Shown in pieces: positions 6,702-11,006 of a DNA stretch of 11,241 nt. Positions within the stretch are counted from its first letter, which is position 1. Every line of letters starts with the position of its first letter. Below the pieces are notes generated by a model that saw nothing but the letters and a program-made list of their open reading frames with translations, was not told the origin of the DNA and did no database searches. The translations under genes and the position numbers were made by a program. The DNA comes from an uncultured Bacilli bacterium (GTDB taxonomy: Bacteria; Bacillota_I; Bacilli_A; RF39; UBA660): contig CATOJL010000032.1 in NCBI GenBank assembly GCA_951800155.1, forward strand, positions 1-11,241, written 5' to 3'.

Positions 6702-6914
6702 ATGAAGAAAAAATTATCATTATGGGGACAGCAGTGTAAAGTTCAAATGCTTATATTAGGTAAAACTTTAGAAGATTTAAGCACAGCAACACAGCTTTCA
6801 CGTTGTTATATATCAGCTATTATTAATGGTCGAATGATAGCGCCAGAACAAACTATCCAAAAAATTAGCAATGAGCTTGATGTTGATATGAACCTATACA
6901 AACAAGTTCTTTAA
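6702..6914 (+). CDS. 70-aa HTH phage regulator
   Basis: ATG at 6702 follows AAAGGAGC with about 7 nt spacing. The N-terminus is KKKLSLWGQQCKVQMLILGK. Residues about 20-60 are an HTH: LEDLSTATQLSRCYISAIIN, then a turn NGR, with the helices PEQTIQKISNELDVD after it. This small type is common just right of phage repressor/operator regions, where it may act as a Cro-like repressor or an excision or early regulator. Position after a truncated leftward XRE gene fits that. It is followed within 34 bp by the zinc-ribbon gene, so the two and the Bro-N gene probably form one rightward transcript. Confidence 0.75.
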   Translation: MKKKLSLWGQQCKVQMLILGKTLEDLSTATQLSRCYISAIINGRMIAPEQTIQKISNELDVDMNLYKQVL

Positions 6915-6947
6915 TTTTATCTTTATTTTATTGAGGTAAAAAAGAAA

Positions 6948-7139
6948 ATGGCATATTACAGCATTTGTCCTAAATGTCAAGCACACTTAGACCCTAATGA
7001 GCCATGTGATTGTGAAAATGAAGATAATAGCAAACAAGCTATTTTTTCTAAGTTCATAAGTATCAATGCAAAGACAGGACAGTTATTTTTTCAATATGAT
7101 AATGAAGCAGAAGTTAGTAAAAAGGTGGAGAGGAGGTAA
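6948..7139 (+). CDS. 63-aa zinc-ribbon protein
   Basis: ATG at 6948 follows TTGAGGT. CPKC near residue 8 and CDC near residue 20 (ICPKCQAHLDPNEPCDCENE) form one compact Cys4 cluster that should bind zinc. The C-terminal half is polar with a short beta stretch (TGQLFFQYDNEAE) and a basic end. The stop codon overlaps the RBS (GAGAGGAGG) of the following Bro-N gene, suggesting translational coupling. Small proteins of this kind are frequent in phage early operons; the role is unknown. Confidence 0.7.
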   Translation: MAYYSICPKCQAHLDPNEPCDCENEDNSKQAIFSKFISINAKTGQLFFQYDNEAEVSKKVERR

Positions 7140-7147
7140 AAGTAACA

Positions 7148-7912
7148 ATGAATAATTTAATAACTTTTGAAGGGCATGAGGTTGAAGTGGTTGAATTTGA
7201 AGGGCAGATTCTATTCAATCCATATCACGTTGGAAATTGCCTTGATATTAGTGAAAATGGCATAAAATCTGCTGTTTCAAAAATGAATGATAAGCAAGTT
7301 GTAAAACTAACAAATTCTAAAGTTGCTAATTACAACTTTAGAAAACTACATAATACAGGAGAAAATTTCCTTACAGAAAGCGGAGTTTATAAACTGGTAT
7401 TCAAAAGCCACAAGCCAAATGCAGAGGAGTTTACAGACTGGATAGCAGATGAAGTATTGCCACAGATTAGAGAAACAGGTATATATTCATCTACTAAAAG
7501 TACAATAGAGCAAGGCATAAATATTGTTAAGTTTATTGCTGATGACTTAAACGTGAATACTGCAAGCAGATTGTTGATGTATGAGAATTATTGTAAAGAT
7601 GTAGGCGTGCCAACAGGCTTTTTGCCAAAGTATGAACATAACAATAGCAGGCAGATGAAAGCACTTTCTACTCTATTAAAAGAAAATAGTTGCAGTTTGT
7701 CAGCAGCCAAGTTCAATCAGAAATTAATTGATAGTGGATATCTTGAAGAAAGAGAAAGACCATCAAGCAAAGGCAGTACAAAAAGGTTTAAGGCACTAAC
7801 AGAGAGTGGATTGCAATATGGAGAAAATGCAGTTAATCCCCATAATCAGAAAGAAGTGCAGCCATTATATTATTCAGATGTATTTATGAAACTTTATAAT
7901 CAGATAATTTAA
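7148..7912 (+). CDS. Bro-N domain phage antirepressor
   Basis: 254 aa. Residues about 1-112 form a Bro-N domain: ITFEGHEVEVVEFEGQILFN at the start, SENGIKSAVSKMND in the middle, then TGENFLTESGVYKLVFKSHK and EEFTDWIADEVLPQIRETG, which are hallmark stretches. Residues about 117-254 form a separate C-terminal domain (helices, then RPSSKGSTKRFKALTESGLQ), like the C-termini of phage antirepressors. Proteins of this type bind DNA or oppose phage repressors to release lysogeny. As the CI-like repressor here lacks a self-cleaving domain, this is a plausible inducer, though that pairing is inferred. It is the last intact gene of the rightward unit from 6702. Start chosen from GGAGG 11 nt upstream. 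Confidence 0.9.
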   Translation: MNNLITFEGHEVEVVEFEGQILFNPYHVGNCLDISENGIKSAVSKMNDKQVVKLTNSKVANYNFRKLHNTGENFLTESGVYKLVFKSHKPNAEEFTDWIADEVLPQIRETGIYSSTKSTIEQGINIVKFIADDLNVNTASRLLMYENYCKDVGVPTGFLPKYEHNNSRQMKALSTLLKENSCSLSAAKFNQKLIDSGYLEERERPSSKGSTKRFKALTESGLQYGENAVNPHNQKEVQPLYYSDVFMKLYNQII

Positions 7913-7929
7913 AGATGAAAGAAGGCAAT

Positions 7930-8001
7930 ATGCGAAAGAATTTAAAAGAAGCCCGCCAAAAGGCAGGCATGACATTTATTGGGCTTGTATTTTTGCAATA
8001 A
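7930..8001 (+). pseudogene. 5' stub of the MRKNLKEARQKAGM XRE gene
   Basis: GAAAGAAGG precedes ATG 7930. The first 44 nt match the starts of the intact genes at 8752 (43 of 44) and 9566, encoding MRKNLKEARQKAGMT. At 7974 the sequence switches to the end of hicB, and the frame closes as FIGLVFLQ-stop at 8001. The HTH recognition helices are lost, so it is not a working regulator. The stub's hairpin seems kept as the hicB terminator. Confidence 0.85.
7934..7968 (-). terminator. Antisense intrinsic terminator after hicB
   Basis: On the minus strand GCCTGCC-TTTT-GGCGGGC (7968-7951) pairs over 7 positions with one U-G wobble, followed by TTCTTTTAAATTCTTTC. It starts 7 nt after the hicB stop, the normal spot for a Rho-independent terminator. 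It is built from codons of the truncated XRE stub on the other strand. On the plus strand the same stem has a C-A mismatch, so the leftward RNA forms the better hairpin. Confidence 0.75.
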
Positions 8002-8374
8002 GGGCTTCTTGAAGTACTTGGGAGAAGTTTAGGTCCATATTTATAGCAGCTTCGTTGAGCCATTCGGGGATACTTAAAGTTTTCTTTACAGCACGAGAAT
8101 TTGTACGTTTTTTATAGGCAAGCATATCAAATTCAATAACTACAAGAAAAGAATCAGGTTCAGGTGAGATTGTTGTCGGGTCAGAACTGCTTGGTATGGA
8201 TTGTTGTTCTTTTTCACGACAAGTTAATGCTAAACCAAGTGCTTCTACAGCCATTTCATAGGCTTGTGCCATATCATCGCCTTGGGTAAGACATTCTGGA
8301 ATATCAGGGAAAGAAACCCAGAAACCTCCTTCTTCTGCTTTGTGGAATAATGCAGGATAAAATAATTTGTTCAT
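7976..8374 (-). CDS. hicB: HicB antitoxin with ribbon-helix-helix C-terminus
   Basis: 132 aa. Residues 5-50 are the HicB partial RNase H-like fold: YPALFHKAEEGGFWVSFPDI, then PECLTQGDDMAQAYEMAVEA. A Ser/Pro-rich linker follows (about 58-75). Residues about 97-130 are a ribbon-helix-helix DNA-binding segment (KKTLSIPEWLNEAAINMDLN, SQVLQEALIAKI). HicB binds and neutralises HicA and represses its own operon. ATG at 8372-8374 has TGGAGGCG upstream. It lies 30 bp after hicA in one leftward transcript, and ends at the junction with the XRE stub and its terminator hairpin. It appears intact. Confidence 0.92.
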   Translation of the reverse strand: MNKLFYPALFHKAEEGGFWVSFPDIPECLTQGDDMAQAYEMAVEALGLALTCREKEQQSIPSSSDPTTISPEPDSFLVVIEFDMLAYKKRTNSRAVKKTLSIPEWLNEAAINMDLNFSQVLQEALIAKIQAQ

Positions 8375-8404
8375 ACTAACGCCTCCAGTTTTTAGGGGGC
8401 AGGA

Positions 8405-8593
8405 CTATTTAAGCCCCGCCTGTTTTAATATAGCTTGCTCAAGACCTTTTTTAAGTTCTTTGCTGTGATAAGGAACTTCGGTTTGATGTTTAGTGGTATC
8501 ATTTCTCATTTTTACATGGGAACCATTTTGTCCAACCACTTCAAAACCATTTTTTTTGAGATGTCTTATCATCTCCTTTGGTGTCATTGGCAT
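8405..8593 (-). CDS. hicA: HicA mRNA interferase toxin
   Basis: 62 aa, the usual HicA length, with a double-stranded RNA-binding-like fold. MTPKEMIRHLKKNGFEVVGQ leads to the signature NGSHVKM with the catalytic His26, then TEVPYHSKELKKGLEQAILK. HicA cleaves mRNA and stops growth unless bound by HicB. It is first in the leftward hicA-hicB pair. ATG at 8591-8593 follows AAAGGAGAT; the ATG two codons later could also serve. The promoter at 8625-8653 has palindromic operators. In a prophage such pairs may stabilise the element or limit other phages; which applies is not shown. Confidence 0.93.
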   Translation of the reverse strand: MPMTPKEMIRHLKKNGFEVVGQNGSHVKMRNDTTKHQTEVPYHSKELKKGLEQAILKQAGLK

Positions 8594-8624
8594 TTTTTGT
8601 ATCTCCTTTCCTTATCATGGTTAT

Positions 8625-8653
8625 ATTATAATACGTAATATTACGTATGTCAA
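8625..8653 (-). promoter_or_regulatory. hicAB promoter with two palindromic operators
   Basis: Minus-strand TTGACA (8648-8653), a 17-nt spacer and TATAAT (8625-8630): a full consensus promoter. The spacer is filled by a perfect 18-bp palindrome ATACGTAATATTACGTAT (8631-8648). A second copy with two changes (ATACGTAATATTACATAA) lies at 8661-8678, 30 bp away. These are the likely HicB ribbon-helix-helix binding sites, and they also sit upstream of the rightward XRE gene at 8752. Confidence 0.9.
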
Positions 8654-8751
8654 TAGAAAAATACGTAATATTACATAAAAATATTTTTATAATCTTATAA
8701 AAAATGAAGTGAACTATATTTGTAAGAAAAGAAGAGTATAAAGGAGTTGTT

Positions 8752-8940
8752 ATGCGAAAGAATTTAAAAGAAGCCCGCCAAAAGGCGGGCATGACGCAGA
8801 AGCAGGTTGCAGAATATTTACATATCAGTGAAAGAATGTATCAGAGACTAGAAGAAGGAAGTGCATTAGGAAAAATTACTCATTGGGATGCACTAGAAGA
8901 TTTGTTTGAGATTCCTCAGCGACAACTTCGGGAAAAGTAA
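8752..8940 (+). CDS. 62-aa XRE-family regulator (MRKNLKEARQKAGM family, copy 2)
   Basis: ATG at 8752 follows AAAGGAG. HTH at residues about 3-36: RKNLKEARQKAGMTQKQVAE, then YLHISERMYQRLEEG. The end, HWDALEDLFEIPQRQLREK, is the IWD-LEDLF--HQR-LRE signature of a short XRE family common in Firmicute mobile elements. The first 69 nt are almost identical to the gene at 9566. Its last 65 bp overlap, in antisense, the end of the leftward XRE gene at 8876. Codons 8-13 contain a GC-rich hairpin that reads as a terminator on the other strand. Probably a small DNA-binding regulator; its target is unknown. Confidence 0.85.
   Translation: MRKNLKEARQKAGMTQKQVAEYLHISERMYQRLEEGSALGKITHWDALEDLFEIPQRQLREK
8755..8790 (-). 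terminator. Antisense intrinsic terminator inside the copy-2 XRE gene
   Basis: Minus-strand GCCCGCC-TTTT-GGCGGGC (8790-8773), a perfect 7-bp stem with a 4-nt loop, then TTCTTTTAAATTCTTTC. It is about 85 nt downstream of the stop of the leftward XRE gene at 8876, so it could end that transcript. On the plus strand the hairpin is followed by ATGACGC, which has no T tract. Confidence 0.65.
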
Positions 8941-9136
8941 TATTTTTTTCTACTAAATCATCAATAGAAACATCAAATAATTTAGCAATTTGGATTAGTT
9001 TTTCAATGTTTGGTTCTGTTCGCCCGCTTTCCCATCCTTGAAAAGTTCGGACAGACACATTGAGAATTTGAGCGATTTCTTTCTGCATAAGAGCAGAATG
9101 TAAGCGTAAATTTTTAAGGTTTTCATTAAATTGCAT
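8876..9136 (-). CDS. 86-aa XRE repressor of module 1
   Basis: ATG at 9134-9136 has GGAGG upstream. HTH_3 domain at residues about 5-60: NENLKNLRLHSALMQKEIAQ, ILNVSVRTFQGWESGRTEPN, then IEKLIQIAKLFDVSIDDLVE. The remaining tail (ITFPEVVAEESQTNLLVHPN) is encoded antisense to the conserved end of the rightward XRE gene, an overlap of 65 bp. It faces a rightward promoter (9156-9184) with a matching dyad operator in its spacer, so it most likely represses the 90-aa gene and itself. The same layout recurs at 9720-9956. Confidence 0.88.
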   Translation of the reverse strand: MQFNENLKNLRLHSALMQKEIAQILNVSVRTFQGWESGRTEPNIEKLIQIAKLFDVSIDDLVEKNITFPEVVAEESQTNLLVHPNE

Positions 9137-9155
9137 AAAAGTCCTCCATTCATAC

Positions 9156-9208
9156 TTGACATGAACAAAAGTGTCATGTATAATAAAACACGAACAAAAT
9201 TGTCATGT
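9156..9208 (+). promoter_or_regulatory. Module 1 promoter and two operators
   Basis: TTGACA (9156-9161), 17 nt, TATAAT (9179-9184): a perfect consensus. Operator 1, ACATGA-N9-TCATGT, spans 9159-9179 and fills the spacer; operator 2, ACACGA-N9-TCATGT, spans 9188-9208, 29 bp on. Both share ACAAAA in the centre. An extra TCATGT half-site lies at 9209-9214. A second TATAAT is at 9225-9230, with TTGTCA 19 nt upstream. It should drive the 90-aa gene and be repressed by the 86-aa XRE protein. Confidence 0.88.
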
Positions 9209-9268
9209 TCATGTAAAAGGTAAGTATAATTAACATCTTATTTTATCATAAAAAAGGAGGAAAAACCA

Positions 9269-9541
9269 ATGCTATCAGAACAAATTGCAGAATTAGAACT
9301 TGAGAATAAAGAACTCAAGGAAAAGTTAAAGCAGGTAAATGAAGGTATACCAAAGCCAAAGAAATGTGAAAAGTGTAAGTATTATATACAGCATTATGGC
9401 AGAGATATTAATGGAGTTTATTTTAAAATATACATAGGGCATTGTGTCTGTGGAGTGCCAGTAAAGCAGAGAAAAGGAAAGAAAGAGCCAACATTAGATG
9501 ATACATGTTCCTGTTTTGAATCAAGGAAATGGTTAGAATAA
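9269..9541 (+). CDS. 90-aa CxxC phage protein
   Basis: ATG at 9269 follows AAGGAGG. The N-terminus is a short coiled coil (LSEQIAELELENKELKEKLK). The C-terminal half has a Cys cluster: CEKCKYYIQHYGRDINGVYF, then GHCVCG, a basic patch (KQRKGKKE) and TCSCFESRKWLE. Six Cys residues suggest zinc binding. This CxxCxYY...GHC...C--F layout is familiar from small phage early proteins of unknown role. It is the first rightward gene of module 1, after the operator-controlled promoter, and is followed within 25 bp by the copy-3 XRE gene. In module 2 the equivalent place holds an unrelated 76-aa protein. Confidence 0.78.
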   Translation: MLSEQIAELELENKELKEKLKQVNEGIPKPKKCEKCKYYIQHYGRDINGVYFKIYIGHCVCGVPVKQRKGKKEPTLDDTCSCFESRKWLE

Positions 9542-9565
9542 AGATTTTTAAGGAAAGAAGGTAAT

Positions 9566-9802
9566 ATGCGAAAGAATTTAAAAGAAGCCCGCCAAAAGGC
9601 GGGTATGACGCAGAAGCAGGTTGCAGAGTATTTAGGAATAAGCGAAAGATATTATCAACGTATTGAAGCTGGACAAAGAATAGGGGATTTTATCATATGG
9701 GATAAATTAGAAGATTTATTCAATGTTCATCAACGGATTCTTCGTGAGATTTCCTATAATCATTCTGACAAAGTAATTCATCAAGAGAGATATTTAAAAT
9801 AA
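9566..9802 (+). CDS. 78-aa XRE-family regulator (MRKNLKEARQKAGM family, copy 3)
   Basis: ATG at 9566 follows GGAAAGAAGG. HTH: RKNLKEARQKAGMTQKQVAE, YLGISERYYQRIEAGQRIGD, then FIIWDKLEDLFNVHQRILRE, a full match to the family signature. Beyond LREI it has a tail of about 16 residues (SYNHSDKVIHQERYLK) that copy 2 lacks. The tail is read antisense to the leftward XRE gene at 9720, so it may be created by overlap rather than being functional. The overlap is 83 bp and uses the same relative frame as in module 1. The 5' hairpin is present, with a G-U end pair. Confidence 0.85.
   Translation: MRKNLKEARQKAGMTQKQVAEYLGISERYYQRIEAGQRIGDFIIWDKLEDLFNVHQRILREISYNHSDKVIHQERYLK
9570..9604 (-). terminator. 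Antisense intrinsic terminator inside the copy-3 XRE gene
   Basis: Minus-strand CCCGCC-TTTT-GGCGGG core (9603-9588), 6 bp with the outermost pair lost, followed by TTCTTTTAAATTC. It lies about 115 nt downstream of the stop of the leftward XRE gene at 9720. Weaker than the other two copies. Confidence 0.5.
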
Positions 9803-9956
9803 TAGATAATTGTAATAGTGTTTCAATATTTGGTTCTCTTGTACCAGCTTCATAATGCTGATAAGCACGTTCAGAAATGCCTAATTGATTTGCTATATTT
9901 TTTTGAGTTAAATGGTTTGATTTTCGTGCTTCACGTAATTTTTCAATAAATTTCAT
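9720..9956 (-). CDS. 78-aa XRE repressor of module 2
   Basis: ATG at 9954-9956 follows TAGGAGG. HTH_3 domain at residues about 4-58: IEKLREARKSNHLTQKNIAN, QLGISERAYQHYEAGTREPN, then IETLLQLSIILNISLDELLC. The tail QNDYRKSHEESVDEH is antisense to the end of the rightward XRE gene. It faces the promoter at 9975-10003, which carries two near-identical operators, so self-control and repression of the 76-aa gene and Rha are likely. It is similar in layout to the 86-aa repressor at 8876 but differs in recognition helix, as do the operators, fitting two separate switches. Confidence 0.88.
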   Translation of the reverse strand: MKFIEKLREARKSNHLTQKNIANQLGISERAYQHYEAGTREPNIETLLQLSIILNISLDELLCQNDYRKSHEESVDEH

Positions 9957-9974
9957 AAAACCTCCTAAAAAGTA

Positions 9975-10029
9975 TTGACACGGACAAAATGGCGTGATAG
10001 GATAAAAACACGGACAAAATGGCGTGATA
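9975..10029 (+). promoter_or_regulatory. Module 2 promoter and two operators
   Basis: TTGACA (9975-9980), 17 nt, TAGGAT (9998-10003). The 22-bp direct repeat at 9978-9999 and 10008-10029, core CACGGACAAAATGGCGTG, is identical in both copies; CACG/CGTG ends give dyad symmetry. The first copy fills the promoter spacer, and the second starts 30 bp later. The layout is the same as in module 1, with a changed sequence around a shared ACAAAAT core. Confidence 0.88.
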
Positions 10030-10085
10030 AATTTAAAATAAACACAAGAATACTTAATTTTATCACAAAAAAGGAGGAGGTATCA

Positions 10086-10100
10086 ATGTTTATTAAATGA
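10086..10100 (+). other. Four-codon leader frame MFIK before the 76-aa gene
   Basis: After AAGGAGGAGG (10071-10080) the first ATG is at 10086, ideally spaced, but it reads MFIK-stop. Its TGA overlaps the ATG of the 76-aa gene as ATGA (10097-10100). This suggests coupled re-initiation, or a small insertion. The equivalent place in module 1 has the true start. Confidence 0.5.
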
Positions 10101-10327
10101 AAATTACAGAAATGCAAGATAGACTTGAAGAATTACAGAATGAATTACTGATAATTTTAGAAACTGCAACCGCAATAGAAACTTCTCTGAATGAGGGTAG
10201 CTTGACTTCTTCACAGATTGGTTGGGCATTGATTGGAGTTATCAGAAGTATTGACAAGTCGGTCAAAGATGTAGAAAGCCTTGTAGAAGAAGTGCTTGAA
10301 AAGAGAAAGGTAATTGAAAATTTGTAA
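10097..10327 (+). CDS. 76-aa helical phage protein
   Basis: The start at 10097 overlaps the stop of a four-codon leader in ATGA. The protein is helical: MKITEMQDRLEELQNELLII, then ETATAIETSLNEGSLTSSQI, a short hydrophobic stretch (GWALIGVIRSID) and a charged end (VESLVEEVLEKRKVIENL). No Cys or enzyme motif is seen. It probably forms a small helical bundle or dimer. It is first in the rightward transcript of module 2, 15 bp before Rha, and should be repressed by the 78-aa XRE protein. Small proteins of this kind are common in phage early operons; function unknown. Confidence 0.7.
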   Translation: MKITEMQDRLEELQNELLIILETATAIETSLNEGSLTSSQIGWALIGVIRSIDKSVKDVESLVEEVLEKRKVIENL

Positions 10328-10342
10328 AGGTGGTGATTTTAT

Positions 10343-10990
10343 TTGAATGAATTGGTTGAAATTGTTTCAGAGAGAAACGGAGTGCCGATTACAACAAGCA
10401 GAAAAATCGCACAAGTGTTTGGAAAAGAACACAAAAATGTTTTAAGGGATATTGAAAGCATAATTATTGATGATGAATTTTCACGGCTCAATTTTGAGCT
10501 GTCAAATTATAAGTCAAGAGGAAAGAAATACTCAGAGTACATATTGACTAAGAATGGATTTACTTTATTAGTCATGGGGTACACTGGCGAAAAGGCTATG
10601 AGATTTAAAAAGGCTTATATTTGCCAATTTGACGCTATGGAAAGTTTTATAAAATCCATACAAGTCGCAAAATTGGATTATCCAGCACTTACAAAGGCGA
10701 TAGAGCAGGCACACGAAGAACCTAAGTTTTACCATTTCAGCAATGAAATTAATATGATTAATCGTATTGTGCTTGGAACAGACGCAAAACACTTTAAGGA
10801 AGAAAACGGAATTGATAAGAAAGAAAATTCTATCAGACCGTATTTAACAGCAGAACAGATAAAGGCAATAGAGGAATTGCAAAGGATAGATATAGGACTT
10901 TTGGTTGCAAATATTGAATTTGAGCAGAGAAAGCAAATTATAAAGTCACATTACACAAAGAGTATATGCGGATTAGAAGTTAAAACATAA
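10343..10990 (+). CDS. Rha-family phage regulatory protein
   Basis: 215 aa. Residues about 8-105 match the Rha (phage_pRha) domain: NGVPITTSRKIAQVFGKEHK, NVLRDIESI, then KYSEYILTKNGFTLLVMGYT and GEKAMRFKKAYICQFDAME. The C-terminal part has FSNEINMINRIVLGTDAKHF and IRPYLTAEQIKAIEELQRID, seen in other phage regulators. Rha proteins influence phage growth; in lambdoid phages rha can interfere with infection of strains lacking IHF. The start is TTG at 10343 with AAGGTGGTG upstream at good spacing; no ATG gives this frame. It follows the 76-aa gene in one operon. Confidence 0.9.
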   Translation: MNELVEIVSERNGVPITTSRKIAQVFGKEHKNVLRDIESIIIDDEFSRLNFELSNYKSRGKKYSEYILTKNGFTLLVMGYTGEKAMRFKKAYICQFDAMESFIKSIQVAKLDYPALTKAIEQAHEEPKFYHFSNEINMINRIVLGTDAKHFKEENGIDKKENSIRPYLTAEQIKAIEELQRIDIGLLVANIEFEQRKQIIKSHYTKSICGLEVKT

Positions 10991-11006
10991 TTAAAGGAGA
11001 ACGCTA

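Larger units (their letters stand above)
7930..9634 (+). repeat. Three direct copies of the XRE-gene start, 0.82 kb apart
   Basis: Copies: 7930-7973 (44 nt), 8752-8820 (69 nt) and 9566-9634 (69 nt). Copies 2 and 3 agree at 67 of 69 positions, with both changes synonymous; copy 1 differs from copy 2 once in 44. Starts are 822 and 814 bp apart. The codons after the shared block diverge strongly. Between the copies lie different leftward units (hicBA, then an XRE repressor), each with its own control region. Confidence 0.9.

Noticed and set aside
8773..8790. Hairpin as a rightward terminator or attenuator of the XRE gene
   Set aside because: On the plus strand it is followed by ATGACGC, not a T tract; only the minus strand has the T-rich tail.
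8435..8792. Overlapping open frames on both strands across hicA and its promoter
   Set aside because: They cross the hicA gene and the palindromic operators and have hydrophobic low-complexity translations; hicA explains the region better.
8995..9177. 60-aa leftward frame overlapping the XRE repressor
   Set aside because: It runs through the module 1 operator and has no protein-like pattern; the XRE frame is clear.
7930..9634. Three regularly spaced repeats as a CRISPR-like array
   Set aside because: Only three copies, 0.8 kb apart, within coding sequence and with genes between them; no short unique spacers.
10568..10792. Leftward frame inside the Rha gene
   Set aside because: Antisense shadow of a well-recognised Rha coding sequence.
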